From positions 38,176 through 102,175 of IMG/VR virus record IMGVR_UViG_3300050026_000388: 64,000 bases of DNA; one strand, written 5' to 3'. The notes below the pieces were generated by a model that ran no database searches, had not been told where the DNA came from, and saw only the letters and a list, made by a program, of their open reading frames with translations. This DNA comes from a virus. The translations under genes and the position numbers were made by a program. Positions 12,472-20,873 of the stretch are shown here, piece by piece (the first letter of the stretch is position 1; every line of letters begins with the position of its first letter).

Positions 12472-13551
12472 ATGTGGATAATCTTTCTCGCGGAGCTGTG
12501 CTGGGCCATGTTCACGGTCTTTGTGGTAATGGGTATGATTGCTCAGTTATATAAGCCAAAACACACTTATTACAAAGCCAAAAACGTGGAGTGTGTAATA
12601 GTCACAATAGCTTCAGAGGGGGTTAGGAACTGTTTGTTTGAATGCATTGAGCATCACCGAAAGATGTTTAAAAATCTGGCTGTCTTGCTGGATGAAGGAA
12701 GCGCATTACTTCCAGAATTATGGTGGTTGGGGGTTCCATTAATAATCGTTCCAAAACATTATCGTCCAGATTTGGTGGGTAAAGGCCGCGCAATGAATTA
12801 TGCAATCGAGACGCACGTTGGAAACGAGGGTTGGGTGTGCTTTTTGGATGACGACAATCTAGTTTTGTCAGATGATTTTCTTTATGAGATTCCTTGGTAT
12901 GACGCCAAGGGGTACGTCGCTATGAGCCCCACCATCGTGCCTCGCAAGGCCAAGAGCACAATGGCGTTTGTCATGGATTGGATAAGAGTATTCGACGGAA
13001 TTATTCTATACCGGCTCTTTACTGGATTGTGTAAAACCCCACTATTGGGGCTCTATGGTGAACTACTCACCGTAAAATGGAAAACATTAAAAGAAATAGG
13101 CTTTGGAGAACGCTCTACGGTAGAAGATTTCAAGTTCGCATCGCAGATTGTTAGACGTGGATATAAAACATGGCAAAGCGCGAGCAAGGTATCGGTAAAA
13201 TCTGCGAACTCAGTTAAAGACCTCATGCGGCAAAGAGGCCGCTGGTACAAAGGGATAATGATGGATGTTGACTCATGTCCGTTTTTAATGCGGTTTTTCG
13301 TTAGTCTGAGAATGGCGATGTGGACGATTGGGTTGTTTGGTTCGTGGGTTTTTATTTTATTCTGGTATAATGCAAACGCTGTCTGGGCGTTGCCTGCTGG
13401 AGCCGTTTACTTTGGTGTTTACATTTACGGCGCGTATAAAGCCGATGCACTACGATATATTTTTGCAATACCAGTATTTGGCATAATCGAATGTTCTTCT
13501 ATATTTGTAGGATTAAAGAGTAACGGCTTCACGGTCATAGATAAAAGCTAA
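12472..13551 (+). CDS. Membrane processive family 2 glycosyltransferase
   Basis: 359 residues. A first membrane span (residues 1-25) precedes a GT-A domain with the nucleotide-sugar motif FLDDDN (about residue 122), the acceptor/base motif STVEDFKFA and the processive-enzyme motif RQRGRW. Two or three membrane spans follow (WTIGLFGSWVFILFW; LPAGAVYFGVYIYGA). This is the layout of hyaluronan-, chitin- or cellulose-synthase-like enzymes and glucosylceramide synthases, which build or extend a glycan at the cytoplasmic membrane. A viral copy could remodel host surface glycans or decorate virion proteins. The sugar specificity cannot be read from sequence. Confidence 0.8.
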   Translation: MWIIFLAELCWAMFTVFVVMGMIAQLYKPKHTYYKAKNVECVIVTIASEGVRNCLFECIEHHRKMFKNLAVLLDEGSALLPELWWLGVPLIIVPKHYRPDLVGKGRAMNYAIETHVGNEGWVCFLDDDNLVLSDDFLYEIPWYDAKGYVAMSPTIVPRKAKSTMAFVMDWIRVFDGIILYRLFTGLCKTPLLGLYGELLTVKWKTLKEIGFGERSTVEDFKFASQIVRRGYKTWQSASKVSVKSANSVKDLMRQRGRWYKGIMMDVDSCPFLMRFFVSLRMAMWTIGLFGSWVFILFWYNANAVWALPAGAVYFGVYIYGAYKADALRYIFAIPVFGIIECSSIFVGLKSNGFTVIDKS

Positions 13552-13561
13552 GGAGAAACTA

Positions 13562-13636
13562 ATGTGGAAAGAAATAATAGCATATACCATTGCCGCCGCG
13601 ATTGTTTGTTTCTTCGCGTGGCTGGTGTTGGGGTGA
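13562..13636 (+). CDS. 24-aa membrane micro-peptide
   Basis: Strong AAGGAGAAACTA site before ATG 13562. The peptide is almost entirely one hydrophobic helix (IIAYTIAAAIVCFFAWLVLG). It sits just after the glycosyltransferase. The excellent ribosome-binding site is the main support; it might modulate a membrane enzyme or act alone. Confidence 0.45.
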   Translation: MWKEIIAYTIAAAIVCFFAWLVLG

Positions 13637-13639
13637 AAA

Positions 13640-13783
13640 ATGAAACTGTCTATTGAACTTCCTGACGATGTGTGGGAACAAGTTAAGTCGCGCTGTTGGA
13701 ACCTTGCAGCAATAGATAAAGACTTTAAACCGGCGTATTTGGTAACGCATATCTCTTGGAATGAAGGGGTGAAAAATGACTAG
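13640..13783 (+). CDS. 47-aa protein, possible ribbon-helix-helix
   Basis: GGGGTGAAAA before ATG 13640. It begins MKLSIELPDDVWEQVKSRC, the strand-helix opening seen in many ribbon-helix-helix antitoxins and repressors, followed by a second helix. A second candidate DNA-binding regulator for the operon. Tentative. Confidence 0.5.
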   Translation: MKLSIELPDDVWEQVKSRCWNLAAIDKDFKPAYLVTHISWNEGVKND

Positions 13784-13964
13784 CCGATATAAATGTATCT
13801 ACTGTTCCCAAGAGTTCACCACCGAGGAGGCTGAAGATAAATGTGCGGCGTATTATGGTGTTATTATAACAGGGTTTACTAAGTGTATCTGCAACATATG
13901 TTTCGTGGAACGGTGGAAGAAGGCAGAACCATTAGTGACTATCTATGATTTGGGTGAAAAGTGA
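13776..13964 (+). CDS. Zinc-finger-like small protein
   Basis: 62 residues with GGGGTGAAAA before ATG 13776. CIYCSQEF, then EDKCAAYYG and CICNICFVERW, gives two CxxC-like pairs, a probable zinc-binding domain. It overlaps the gene upstream by 8 nt. Not recognised as a specific family. Confidence 0.55.
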   Translation: MTSRYKCIYCSQEFTTEEAEDKCAAYYGVIITGFTKCICNICFVERWKKAEPLVTIYDLGEK

Positions 13965-13969
13965 GAAAA

Positions 13970-14140
13970 ATGAGATTAGTATTTAACGGCAAATGCGGGC
14001 GGTGCCCGCAGGCGGCATATCTACCGGAAAACTATCCGTATATACGCTGCCAAGTATTGAAAACCGACGAACCACCAAAGGCAAAATGCCGCATAGGTGT
14101 TAGGCGCAGTGAAACGCGTGGCCATCAAAAAAGCCTATAA
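13970..14140 (+). CDS. 56-aa Cys-containing micro-protein
   Basis: GTGAGAAAA before ATG 13970. CGRCPQAAYLPENYP, then YIRCQVL and AKCRIGV, gives four Cys. The C-terminus is basic and runs about 30 nt into the next gene in another frame. Probably zinc-binding; unknown role. Confidence 0.45.
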   Translation: MRLVFNGKCGRCPQAAYLPENYPYIRCQVLKTDEPPKAKCRIGVRRSETRGHQKSL

Positions 14141-14462
14141 AGAGTGTGAGTCATGCCCAGGTTACTGTTGCGTCACAAGCGTATCGCACCCGTGCGTACG
14201 GCTTACCGAGGACGATATACCGCGAATCGCTAAACATTTAGGAATGAGTGAAGAAGTGTTTAGGCGCGATTATGTACACTATGCGTATCGTGACGAAGCG
14301 CCGTGCATCAAACAGTTCCGCCCTGGGCCGTGCACGTTCTGGCGCAGCGGGCTGTGCGGCATCCAGCCGGTCAAGCCGTCGACCTGCCGCCGCACGCCGC
14401 CCGAGGGGTATGGTAATATAACGTGCAAGATGTGGAATAAGGCGCGGGCAGGAATCGGCTGA
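14109..14462 (+). CDS. YkgJ-family Cys-cluster protein, paralogue of the 4080 gene
   Basis: About 117 residues. CESCPGYCC near the N-terminus and CTFWRSGLCGIQPVKPSTC near the C-terminus are the paired elements of the YkgJ family. The same order and the shared FWxxGxCGxxxVKPSxC string link it to the gene at 4080, although the middle regions differ. GTG 14109 with an AGGTG site is preferred over GTG 14097. The stop codon adjoins the palindromic motif at 14462. Confidence 0.65.
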   Translation: MKRVAIKKAYKECESCPGYCCVTSVSHPCVRLTEDDIPRIAKHLGMSEEVFRRDYVHYAYRDEAPCIKQFRPGPCTFWRSGLCGIQPVKPSTCRRTPPEGYGNITCKMWNKARAGIG

Positions 14463-14477
14463 TTGACACTGGTTAAT
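14462..14477. promoter_or_regulatory. 16-bp palindromic motif, inverse copy of the 9277 site
   Basis: ATTGAC-ACTG-GTTAAT, the exact reverse complement of 9277-9292. It lies at the stop of the YkgJ-like gene and about 30 nt upstream of the TATA-like box of the following HNH gene. The two copies bracket the 9.3-14.5 kb accessory cassette in inverted orientation. Confidence 0.4.
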
Positions 14478-14507
14478 TGATTACTTTCATTGTGCTTAGG
14501 ATATTGG

Positions 14508-14516
14508 TTTATAGTG
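14508..14516 (+). promoter_or_regulatory. Candidate archaeal TATA box
   Basis: TTTATAGTG lies 18-26 nt before ATG 14534, with no ribosome-binding site in between. This is the expected geometry for a leaderless archaeal transcript. Confidence 0.35.
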
Positions 14517-14533
14517 TCAATAGCTATATCAAT

Positions 14534-15418
14534 ATGATGTATAATCTAAAGGTGTGCGCACAGTGTGAGGTCGTATATCAACCACTTAGTGGTCACTCTA
14601 AATATTGTAGTAAGGAATGCCGGCGAGATGCAATAAATGGAATGCACAGGCAACGCTATGCTGACGATGACCAATACCGAAAGAAGATAATTGTGCAAAA
14701 CACGCAGTTACGCATGCAGCGAATGGAAGACCCAGAATACCGAGCAGAAGCCAACGCGCAGCGCAGACAGCGCCGCGCAGATGGTTTAGAATCTTACGAA
14801 AAAGAAAAGGAACGGTTTAGGCAGCGGTATACAGAAGACCTAGAATTCCGCGAGAAAATGCGCAGTCGAGGTAATACTTGGAAAAGAAACAATCCTGAAA
14901 AGGTCAAAGCCAAAAATAAAAAATATAACAGTTTGGAGATATCCCGTATACAAAAAAGAGCTTGGAAACTTAAAAATCCATTTCTTGTTAGGTTGAGTAC
15001 TAAGCGCCGCCGCGCGCGTATCGCTGCTGTTTATCATGCATCTTACACAGAAGGAGAAGTGCTAAAGCAACTTAATGCACAAAACTATCTTGATTTTTAT
15101 ACCGATGAGCCGCTCTTTAATGGGTCAATCAAACCCGATATAACCGAAGACCATATTATTCCAATAGTAAATGGTGGCCCTGATATTTTAGATAACATTG
15201 TATTTGTAAAGATGGAAACTAACTCACACAAACACACTAAGTTGCCAAGTGAGTTTATAGCTGGATTAGTAGACAGCGGTATAATAACACAAGAAGCCGC
15301 AGACCGTAAACTCAACTATCTACGTGAACGGTTATCTATGATTACGGTTCAAACGTGGCTATCTGAGTGGTACGCTCCGAATGAGTTTGAGTTTTTGATA
15401 AAAGAGCACCTAGGTTGA
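14534..15418 (+). CDS. HNH-type homing endonuclease with modified metal-binding half
   Basis: About 294 residues from ATG 14534 (ATG 14537 also possible). An N-terminal zinc finger (CAQCEVVYQ, then YCSKEC) is followed by a long basic, repeat-like helix region (RYADDDQYRKK, RYTEDLEFREK) and the core DHIIPIVNGGPDILDNIVFV, then NSHKHTKLP. The catalytic DH and Asn are kept, but the Cys pairs that normally bracket them are replaced (FYTDEPL in place of CxxC), as in zinc-free HNH enzymes. A C-terminal region of about 70 residues may recognise DNA. It sits directly upstream of the portal gene. Confidence 0.7.
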   Translation: MMYNLKVCAQCEVVYQPLSGHSKYCSKECRRDAINGMHRQRYADDDQYRKKIIVQNTQLRMQRMEDPEYRAEANAQRRQRRADGLESYEKEKERFRQRYTEDLEFREKMRSRGNTWKRNNPEKVKAKNKKYNSLEISRIQKRAWKLKNPFLVRLSTKRRRARIAAVYHASYTEGEVLKQLNAQNYLDFYTDEPLFNGSIKPDITEDHIIPIVNGGPDILDNIVFVKMETNSHKHTKLPSEFIAGLVDSGIITQEAADRKLNYLRERLSMITVQTWLSEWYAPNEFEFLIKEHLG

Positions 15419-15450
15419 TGATGGTTACGTTTCTGGTTTTACGAGATTCA

Positions 15451-15459
15451 TTATATTAA
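15451..15459 (+). promoter_or_regulatory. Archaeal TATA box of the portal gene
   Basis: TTATATTAA is centred about 30 nt before GTG 15484. A stop codon lies one codon upstream of that GTG and there is no ribosome-binding site. Leaderless initiation at GTG therefore explains the start well and supports an archaeal host. Confidence 0.5.
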
Positions 15460-15483
15460 ACTTTGCAACCCACCTATTAGACG

Positions 15484-16965
15484 GTGTCTGAAGAAGACGC
15501 GCCGACGCCTGAACAGCGAAGCTTTTTTGAAAGATTTAGAGATAGACTTAGCGGGCGCCAACAGAAGGCCGCGGGTTTACCTGGCGTTTTAATCAAACTT
15601 CTCGGAAATAGAGAGACAGCCAGTATCAAGCGGGATTCGGCTGCGTACCTCAAAGCCTTCAACGAACTACCATGGCTCCGTACAACCGTCACCAAAATCG
15701 CAAACTCAATGGCGGCCAACGACTGGGAGATTTTAAAGGTTACCACTGTAACCGATGAAACAGGCGAAACACGCGTCGTTGAAGAAGAGCCAAACGAACT
15801 ATTACCTATCCATAATTTTTTGAACAATCCAAACCCTCAGTTTAGCTTCGCGCAGTTGGTTTGGCTAATTACAATTTACCTAGAGCTAGTGGGCGAAGCC
15901 TTTCTATGGATGGTTCCCATTAATGGTGAGGTTAATGCATACCCAATCCCCCCAGACAAAGTAGTTAGAACACCAACCTTTGAGGACCCGTACTACCACA
16001 TAAGCGGACCGCAGGGCGAATACAGCGCAGGTTTAGACGAAATCGTTGTCTTTATGCACCCCGACCCCGTCGACCCGTATAGCCGCGGTGTGGGACTCGC
16101 GCAATCGTTATCACACGACTTGGACACCGACGACGCCGCATCGCGCTATACCCTATCACACTTCAACAACAGCGCCCGCCCTGAGCTTTTGGTTTTTGGC
16201 GAGGGGCTGAATGCCGAACGCGCAAAACAGATGGAAGACGACTGGAACCAGCAGCATATGGGCTTCTGGAACGCCGGCAAAACTAGGTTCTTATCGCGCA
16301 AAGTAGAGATAAAAGAGATATCCCAGAAGTTTGAAGGCACGGATATTGTCAACCTACGCCAACACCAAAGGGACGTTGTGGCGTCGGTTATGGGCGTCCC
16401 CCCAGAAATCTTAGGGATTTTGCAAGCGTCAAACCGCGCCACGATAGACGCGGCAGACCTTTTCTTTTCACGTTACACCCTTAAACCCCGCCTCGACTTT
16501 TTGCAGGAAGTTTTCAACAAGCAGCTCATGCCACGCTTCGATGACACCGGCACCGTCGTAATGAAGTTTATAAACCCGACGCAGAAGGATAAGGAAACAA
16601 TACTAAAAGCTGCACGGTTTATGCCTTCCGCATTATCAATAAACGACTGGCGCGAGCTCATGGAGTTTGACCCACTTGACGGCGATGAGGGTGACTGTTA
16701 TCTTGTACCACTTAACATGCAGGTTTTGAGTAAGCTGAAAGGTGGCGTCACCGAAGCAGGGCCGCCACAAGCGGTAGGGTCACCAGCTGTGCCTTCAGCG
16801 CCTTCAGCACCGAAACCAACTACACCCGCAGCCCCAGGAGAAACACCCGCACCCACACCTGCCGCTGAGCCGGCAGCCGCAGCATCGGCCGCCTACGGTG
16901 AGCTGGAAACAAAGTTTGGCACCCTCAAAGGCCGCAAGGTAAAGCATTTTAAGGACTTGAAGTAA
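15484..16965 (+). CDS. Portal protein (HK97 type)
   Basis: 493 residues. The dodecameric portal forms the DNA channel at one capsid vertex. Family features include WLRTTVTKIANSMAANDWEI near residue 60, the YSRGVGLAQ segment, LLVFGEG, GVPPEILGILQASNRATIDAA and the LMPRFDD region before a Pro/Ala-rich tail (residues about 425-465). Length fits the family. GTG 15484 is the only start available because a TAG lies at 15478, and it appears leaderless. An HNH gene separates it from the protease gene that normally follows. Confidence 0.9.
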   Translation: MSEEDAPTPEQRSFFERFRDRLSGRQQKAAGLPGVLIKLLGNRETASIKRDSAAYLKAFNELPWLRTTVTKIANSMAANDWEILKVTTVTDETGETRVVEEEPNELLPIHNFLNNPNPQFSFAQLVWLITIYLELVGEAFLWMVPINGEVNAYPIPPDKVVRTPTFEDPYYHISGPQGEYSAGLDEIVVFMHPDPVDPYSRGVGLAQSLSHDLDTDDAASRYTLSHFNNSARPELLVFGEGLNAERAKQMEDDWNQQHMGFWNAGKTRFLSRKVEIKEISQKFEGTDIVNLRQHQRDVVASVMGVPPEILGILQASNRATIDAADLFFSRYTLKPRLDFLQEVFNKQLMPRFDDTGTVVMKFINPTQKDKETILKAARFMPSALSINDWRELMEFDPLDGDEGDCYLVPLNMQVLSKLKGGVTEAGPPQAVGSPAVPSAPSAPKPTTPAAPGETPAPTPAAEPAAAASAAYGELETKFGTLKGRKVKHFKDLK

Positions 16966-16993
16966 GGGCGTGGAACTTACGAGGAGATGACGC

Positions 16994-17536
16994 GTGCCGT
17001 ATAAAGACCCCGAAAAAGACCGAGAATGTCAACAGAAGTATCGGGAAGAGCATCGAGCGGAAGCCCTAGAATATGCGCGCGAATACCGGACTAAGAACCG
17101 CGATGAGATACTTGCCAAGAAACGTGACTATAATTCTAAACATTACGAAGCAAACCACGAAGAGCTGTTAGAACAGCAGAGGCAGAACTACAGGGCAAAC
17201 AAGGAAAAAGTGCTCAAACGCTGTCAAGAATACCGTAAAAAGAATCCAGAAAAGTGCCGGATATGGAAACATAACCGTCGCGCAAAACTAAAAGAGAACG
17301 GTGGCACTTTTACCTTCAGAGAACTTAATGAGCAATTCGAAAGGCAAGAGGGATTCTGTTACTATTGCGGTGAACTTCTTTACAAATCGTTTGATAGCAG
17401 CGTTCACATAGACCATAAAACTCCAATCTCTCGTGGTGGTTCTAACAACATATCAAATATTGCACTAGCATGCTCAGCTTGTAATCAAAAGAAGTTTACA
17501 AAGACGGCAGAAGAATTCATGGAGATGATTAAATGA
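16994..17536 (+). CDS. HNH homing endonuclease, paralogue of the 39451 gene
   Basis: 180 residues from GTG 16994 (GAGGAGATGACGC upstream). MPYKDPEKDRECQQKY opens a long basic helical region, then the C-terminal HNH: CYYCGELL, HIDHKTPISRGGSNNISNI, CSACNQKK. All catalytic and zinc residues are present. The N-terminus and core are nearly the same as in the gene at 39451, pointing to movement within the genome. The stop overlaps the protease start as ATGA, so coupling between portal and protease genes is retained. Confidence 0.85.
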   Translation: MPYKDPEKDRECQQKYREEHRAEALEYAREYRTKNRDEILAKKRDYNSKHYEANHEELLEQQRQNYRANKEKVLKRCQEYRKKNPEKCRIWKHNRRAKLKENGGTFTFRELNEQFERQEGFCYYCGELLYKSFDSSVHIDHKTPISRGGSNNISNIALACSACNQKKFTKTAEEFMEMIK

Positions 17537-19590
17537 CGCTTGCAAAAGACATTGCGCATGGCGTTCCGGTATTTAAAACGTTTAGGGTTAAAGACGTTCA
17601 AGATTTGTCAACCGACGGCGCAATGCGTTTACAGTTCACAATTTCGAATGAGGATACTGACCGTGATGGGGATACTATAGATGCAAAGGGTTGGACGCTT
17701 GCCAATTTTAGTAAGAACCCCGTTGCAATGTGGGCACACGATTATACGAAATTGCCTGCCGCACGTGCTCTAAAGACCTGGCAAGTTGGACCAGACCTAA
17801 AAACGCTGGCCGAATTTACACCTGACGAACTATACGATAATAACTACCACGGCATACGTGGGTCAACCATTTATCGCTTTTATAAAGCAGGGTTCCTCAA
17901 CGCAGTAAGCGCGGGGTTTTATCCAGTTGCTTGGGAACCAATGACGGGCAAAGGTGCGATGGGTACGCATTTTACATCACAGGACCTTATAGAGTTTAGT
18001 TTTGTGCCAGTTCCATCAAATCCAGGCGCATTGGTCGCACGTGACGGTTTTAATAATAACGAAATTAAATCAATGAAAAAGGAGATGCGCCGCTGGATAA
18101 AGGAAGCTGACGCGCTCTGTTCCTGCCCCGTCGAAGAGAAAGCATTAGGGGCATCTGAAGATAGCACCGGAGGCGCGCTTGTGCCTTCAGGAAATCAAGA
18201 ACAAGAAGGAGATTCTAAAATGAAAAAAGGAGCGATATCATATAAAGACGCTCATCCTGACGGCACACCAAAAGCGGAACCGGACGAACCATGGTCGGCA
18301 GCAGCCGAACGCGCAAAATGCCAGAAGGCCGCGCACCTGAAGGCAGTTCACGCGGGCTTCACTGGTGGCGACGACTCTGATAAGGGCAACTTTATTTTAC
18401 CTCATCACGGCGGCGAACCACCCCACCCTGTTCACCTCAAGGCGGTTAAAACAATCGCTAAGAAGTTTACATCCAGTAAGAAGGCCGCCGCGAATATGCA
18501 GTACGGGGATGAGTGGGATTTCACGCAGAATGATAATCAAGTTATAATGGACCACGTCGCGCAGCACCTCAACGAGTTTAAGGAGCCGATACCGTGGGAC
18601 GTTTCAACGGATGACAAACCGGGGGCGGCTAAAGATGCTTCCGACGTTGAAGTAAAATCAATCACTGACTCTGACAAATCCTCTTTACAAGCAGGAATCA
18701 ACAAAGAAAACCTGCAAGACCTCTCAGCATATCACCGGCGCATGCACATGTTTGCCGCGCAGGGCAATATGATGACTGGATTCTCACAAGCGGATATGAA
18801 CTGGCTACACGCAGCGATTGAATCGGCAATGTGCAAAGCGCACAAAGCACAAGACCCGCCAACAGATTGCGCGCCAGCGTCACCTCTTGAATGGAAAAAG
18901 TCTGTTAAGGCAGCTAAGCCAAAGCCAGATGAAGACGATGAAGAAGACGGCAAGGAAGAAGACGGCGACGAGGAAGAGAAGTGCAGTCATATCACGGACG
19001 TAACCGGCGCGATTGCCGAGCGTGAAAACAGCAAGAAGTCTGAGAAGGCCGAAGCTGGCGAGGATGACAAAGAGGACGAGGATGAGGAGGAAGAACCAGT
19101 GACCCCAGAAAAGCCTGAAAAACCAACGGAAAAGAAGGCAGCGGAAGACGGCCACGTAACGAAGATAGGCCGCGCACTCAGCAAAGCCAACGAAGCCGCG
19201 CTTAACGAAGCACTCGGCAAGTTCAGCGAAGGATTCGGCCAGCACGACAAAGGACTTCAGTTCCACGAAAAAGTAACTAAAGCGCACGCAAAGGCACTGG
19301 ACGCGCACGAAGAGGCAATGAAGTGCTATCAGGCGGGCGCGGACAAATTGAAATCTGTGCTGAAGGCAATGGGTGACAAACCTGACGAAGGCTCCGAAGC
19401 GGAAGAGGAAAACGAAACCCCCGAAGAGGAAGCTGAAGAGCAGGGTAAGCCTCAACAGAAGGCACCCGTCGCAGAGCCAGTAGAAAAGGCAGAACCAGAA
19501 GATGAAGTCATCGCGGTCGACCCTGATATGCTGGCAGAAGAATTGACAGAATTTTTCAAACAGATTAGAAAGGAATTTGAATTATCGTGA
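17533..19590 (+). CDS. Prohead protease with long C-terminal acidic/scaffold extension
   Basis: 685 residues, much longer than the usual 180-250. Residues 1-175 are the HK97/S78 prohead protease: SNEDTDRDGDTID, the catalytic His in MWAHDYTKLPAAR, the catalytic Ser in NAVSAGFYPV and the family motif FVPVPSNPGA. After this come a region with CxC and His-rich segments (residues 190-450), an extremely acidic tract (DEDDEEDGKEEDGDEEE and more) and a predicted helical segment (ALNEALGKFSEGF; HEKVTKAHAKALDAHEEAM). The extension probably serves as scaffold fused to its protease, because no separate scaffold gene lies before the capsid gene. GTP-type or DNA-binding motifs are absent. Confidence 0.85.
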   Translation: MTLAKDIAHGVPVFKTFRVKDVQDLSTDGAMRLQFTISNEDTDRDGDTIDAKGWTLANFSKNPVAMWAHDYTKLPAARALKTWQVGPDLKTLAEFTPDELYDNNYHGIRGSTIYRFYKAGFLNAVSAGFYPVAWEPMTGKGAMGTHFTSQDLIEFSFVPVPSNPGALVARDGFNNNEIKSMKKEMRRWIKEADALCSCPVEEKALGASEDSTGGALVPSGNQEQEGDSKMKKGAISYKDAHPDGTPKAEPDEPWSAAAERAKCQKAAHLKAVHAGFTGGDDSDKGNFILPHHGGEPPHPVHLKAVKTIAKKFTSSKKAAANMQYGDEWDFTQNDNQVIMDHVAQHLNEFKEPIPWDVSTDDKPGAAKDASDVEVKSITDSDKSSLQAGINKENLQDLSAYHRRMHMFAAQGNMMTGFSQADMNWLHAAIESAMCKAHKAQDPPTDCAPASPLEWKKSVKAAKPKPDEDDEEDGKEEDGDEEEKCSHITDVTGAIAERENSKKSEKAEAGEDDKEDEDEEEEPVTPEKPEKPTEKKAAEDGHVTKIGRALSKANEAALNEALGKFSEGFGQHDKGLQFHEKVTKAHAKALDAHEEAMKCYQAGADKLKSVLKAMGDKPDEGSEAEEENETPEEEAEEQGKPQQKAPVAEPVEKAEPEDEVIAVDPDMLAEELTEFFKQIRKEFELS

Positions 19591-19639
19591 GCGCGCGGTG
19601 TAATTGCGCACTCAATACAAAACTATAGGAGTAAAAAAC

Positions 19640-20860
19640 ATGGACGAAGCAGAAATGTCCCGTAATCAAATAAGGGACATGATTAAAGAAGTGCTTGGCC
19701 CGCAACTAGAGGACATGAAGAAAGCGCAAGCAGCGCGCGACAATCTACAGACGCGCGCCATGCTCAGCGGTCCACAGGGAACCCAGAAAACTGGTGAGCC
19801 TGAACCCGTTGGCAGATTTATTAAAGCGCTTGTATTGTCTCGTGGGGACCCAGACCGCGCGCTTAAGTTTGCAGAGTCAAACTATGGGAAGGATTCAATC
19901 GTTTCCAAAGCTTTGGCAGCAAACATAGACGTGTCCGGCGGATTCCTCATCCCAGAAGTCCTCTCGGCTGAGATTATTGAATTTCTCAGGCCAGCATCCG
20001 TCGTACGTTCGATGGGTGCAAGGGTTTTGCCACTGAATAATCTTCAGATGAGTATCCCCAAGATAACAGGTGGGGCCCGGGCATCGTATGTTGGTGAAAA
20101 CGTTAACATGCGGGCTACGCAAGAGTCATTCGGTCAGATAACGCTCTCAGCGAAAAAGCTGGCGGCATTGGTTCCAATCAGCAACGAACTGTTGCAGGTT
20201 AACAGCGCCTCTGCAGACCAAATCGTTAGAGAAGACCTTGTGAAGGCGCTCGCAATGCGCGAGGACCAAGCATTTATCCGCGATGTCGGCAGTGAAAACA
20301 CGCCGCGCGGATTGAAGTCGTGGATACATCCCGACAACCAGTTCTATCCAAGCGCAATAACTACGGCAGCAACTCTTAAGACGGTTACTAACGACCTCGC
20401 CACGTGTATCTTGAAGCTTCGGAACGCGAACATACCCATGACAAACTGTGGGTGGATATTCGCACCGAGGATTGAGTATACCCTTATGACAATACGCGAC
20501 TCGCTAGGTAACTACGCATTTAGGCCAGAGATGAGCACAGGAAAGCTCATGAACTTCCCATACGCAGTCACGACCCAAATCCCAACGAATTTGACTACAA
20601 CCGGAACTAATGCAGTTACCGGAACAGGTAGTGAAATTTACTTTGTGAACTTCGACGACGCCATTATTGGCGACGCGATGCAGGTCAGAATTGACGTCAG
20701 CAATACCGCAGCTTACTACGATGGAATGAACGTAGTCGCTACGTTCTCCGAAGACCAGACGGTCATTAGGGCAGTCTCTATGCACGATTTCGCTATGAGA
20801 TACGACAGAGCAGCAGCCCTCATGTACGGCGTCGATTGGGGAACTTCGATTATGAGCTAA
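19640..20860 (+). CDS. Major capsid protein (HK97 fold)
   Basis: 406 residues from ATG 19640 (ATAGGAGTAAAAAAC upstream). The N-terminal 90 residues are helical and probably removed by the prohead protease. The mature domain starts near SGGFLIPEVLSAEIIEFLRP and shows the family pattern SMGARVLPL, ASYVGENVNM, QITLSAKKLAALVPISNELL, ALAMREDQAFI and the C-terminal EDQTVIRAVSMHDFAMRY. It forms the icosahedral shell. Its position after portal and protease confirms the call. Confidence 0.92.
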   Translation: MDEAEMSRNQIRDMIKEVLGPQLEDMKKAQAARDNLQTRAMLSGPQGTQKTGEPEPVGRFIKALVLSRGDPDRALKFAESNYGKDSIVSKALAANIDVSGGFLIPEVLSAEIIEFLRPASVVRSMGARVLPLNNLQMSIPKITGGARASYVGENVNMRATQESFGQITLSAKKLAALVPISNELLQVNSASADQIVREDLVKALAMREDQAFIRDVGSENTPRGLKSWIHPDNQFYPSAITTAATLKTVTNDLATCILKLRNANIPMTNCGWIFAPRIEYTLMTIRDSLGNYAFRPEMSTGKLMNFPYAVTTQIPTNLTTTGTNAVTGTGSEIYFVNFDDAIIGDAMQVRIDVSNTAAYYDGMNVVATFSEDQTVIRAVSMHDFAMRYDRAAALMYGVDWGTSIMS

Positions 20861-20873
20861 GGAGTGAAAGAAA

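Noticed and set aside
18880-19455. Long minus-strand open frame opposite the acidic tract of the protease
   Set aside because: It mirrors the GAA/GAG/GAC-rich codons of the plus-strand gene, has low-complexity Phe/Leu content and no ribosome-binding site.
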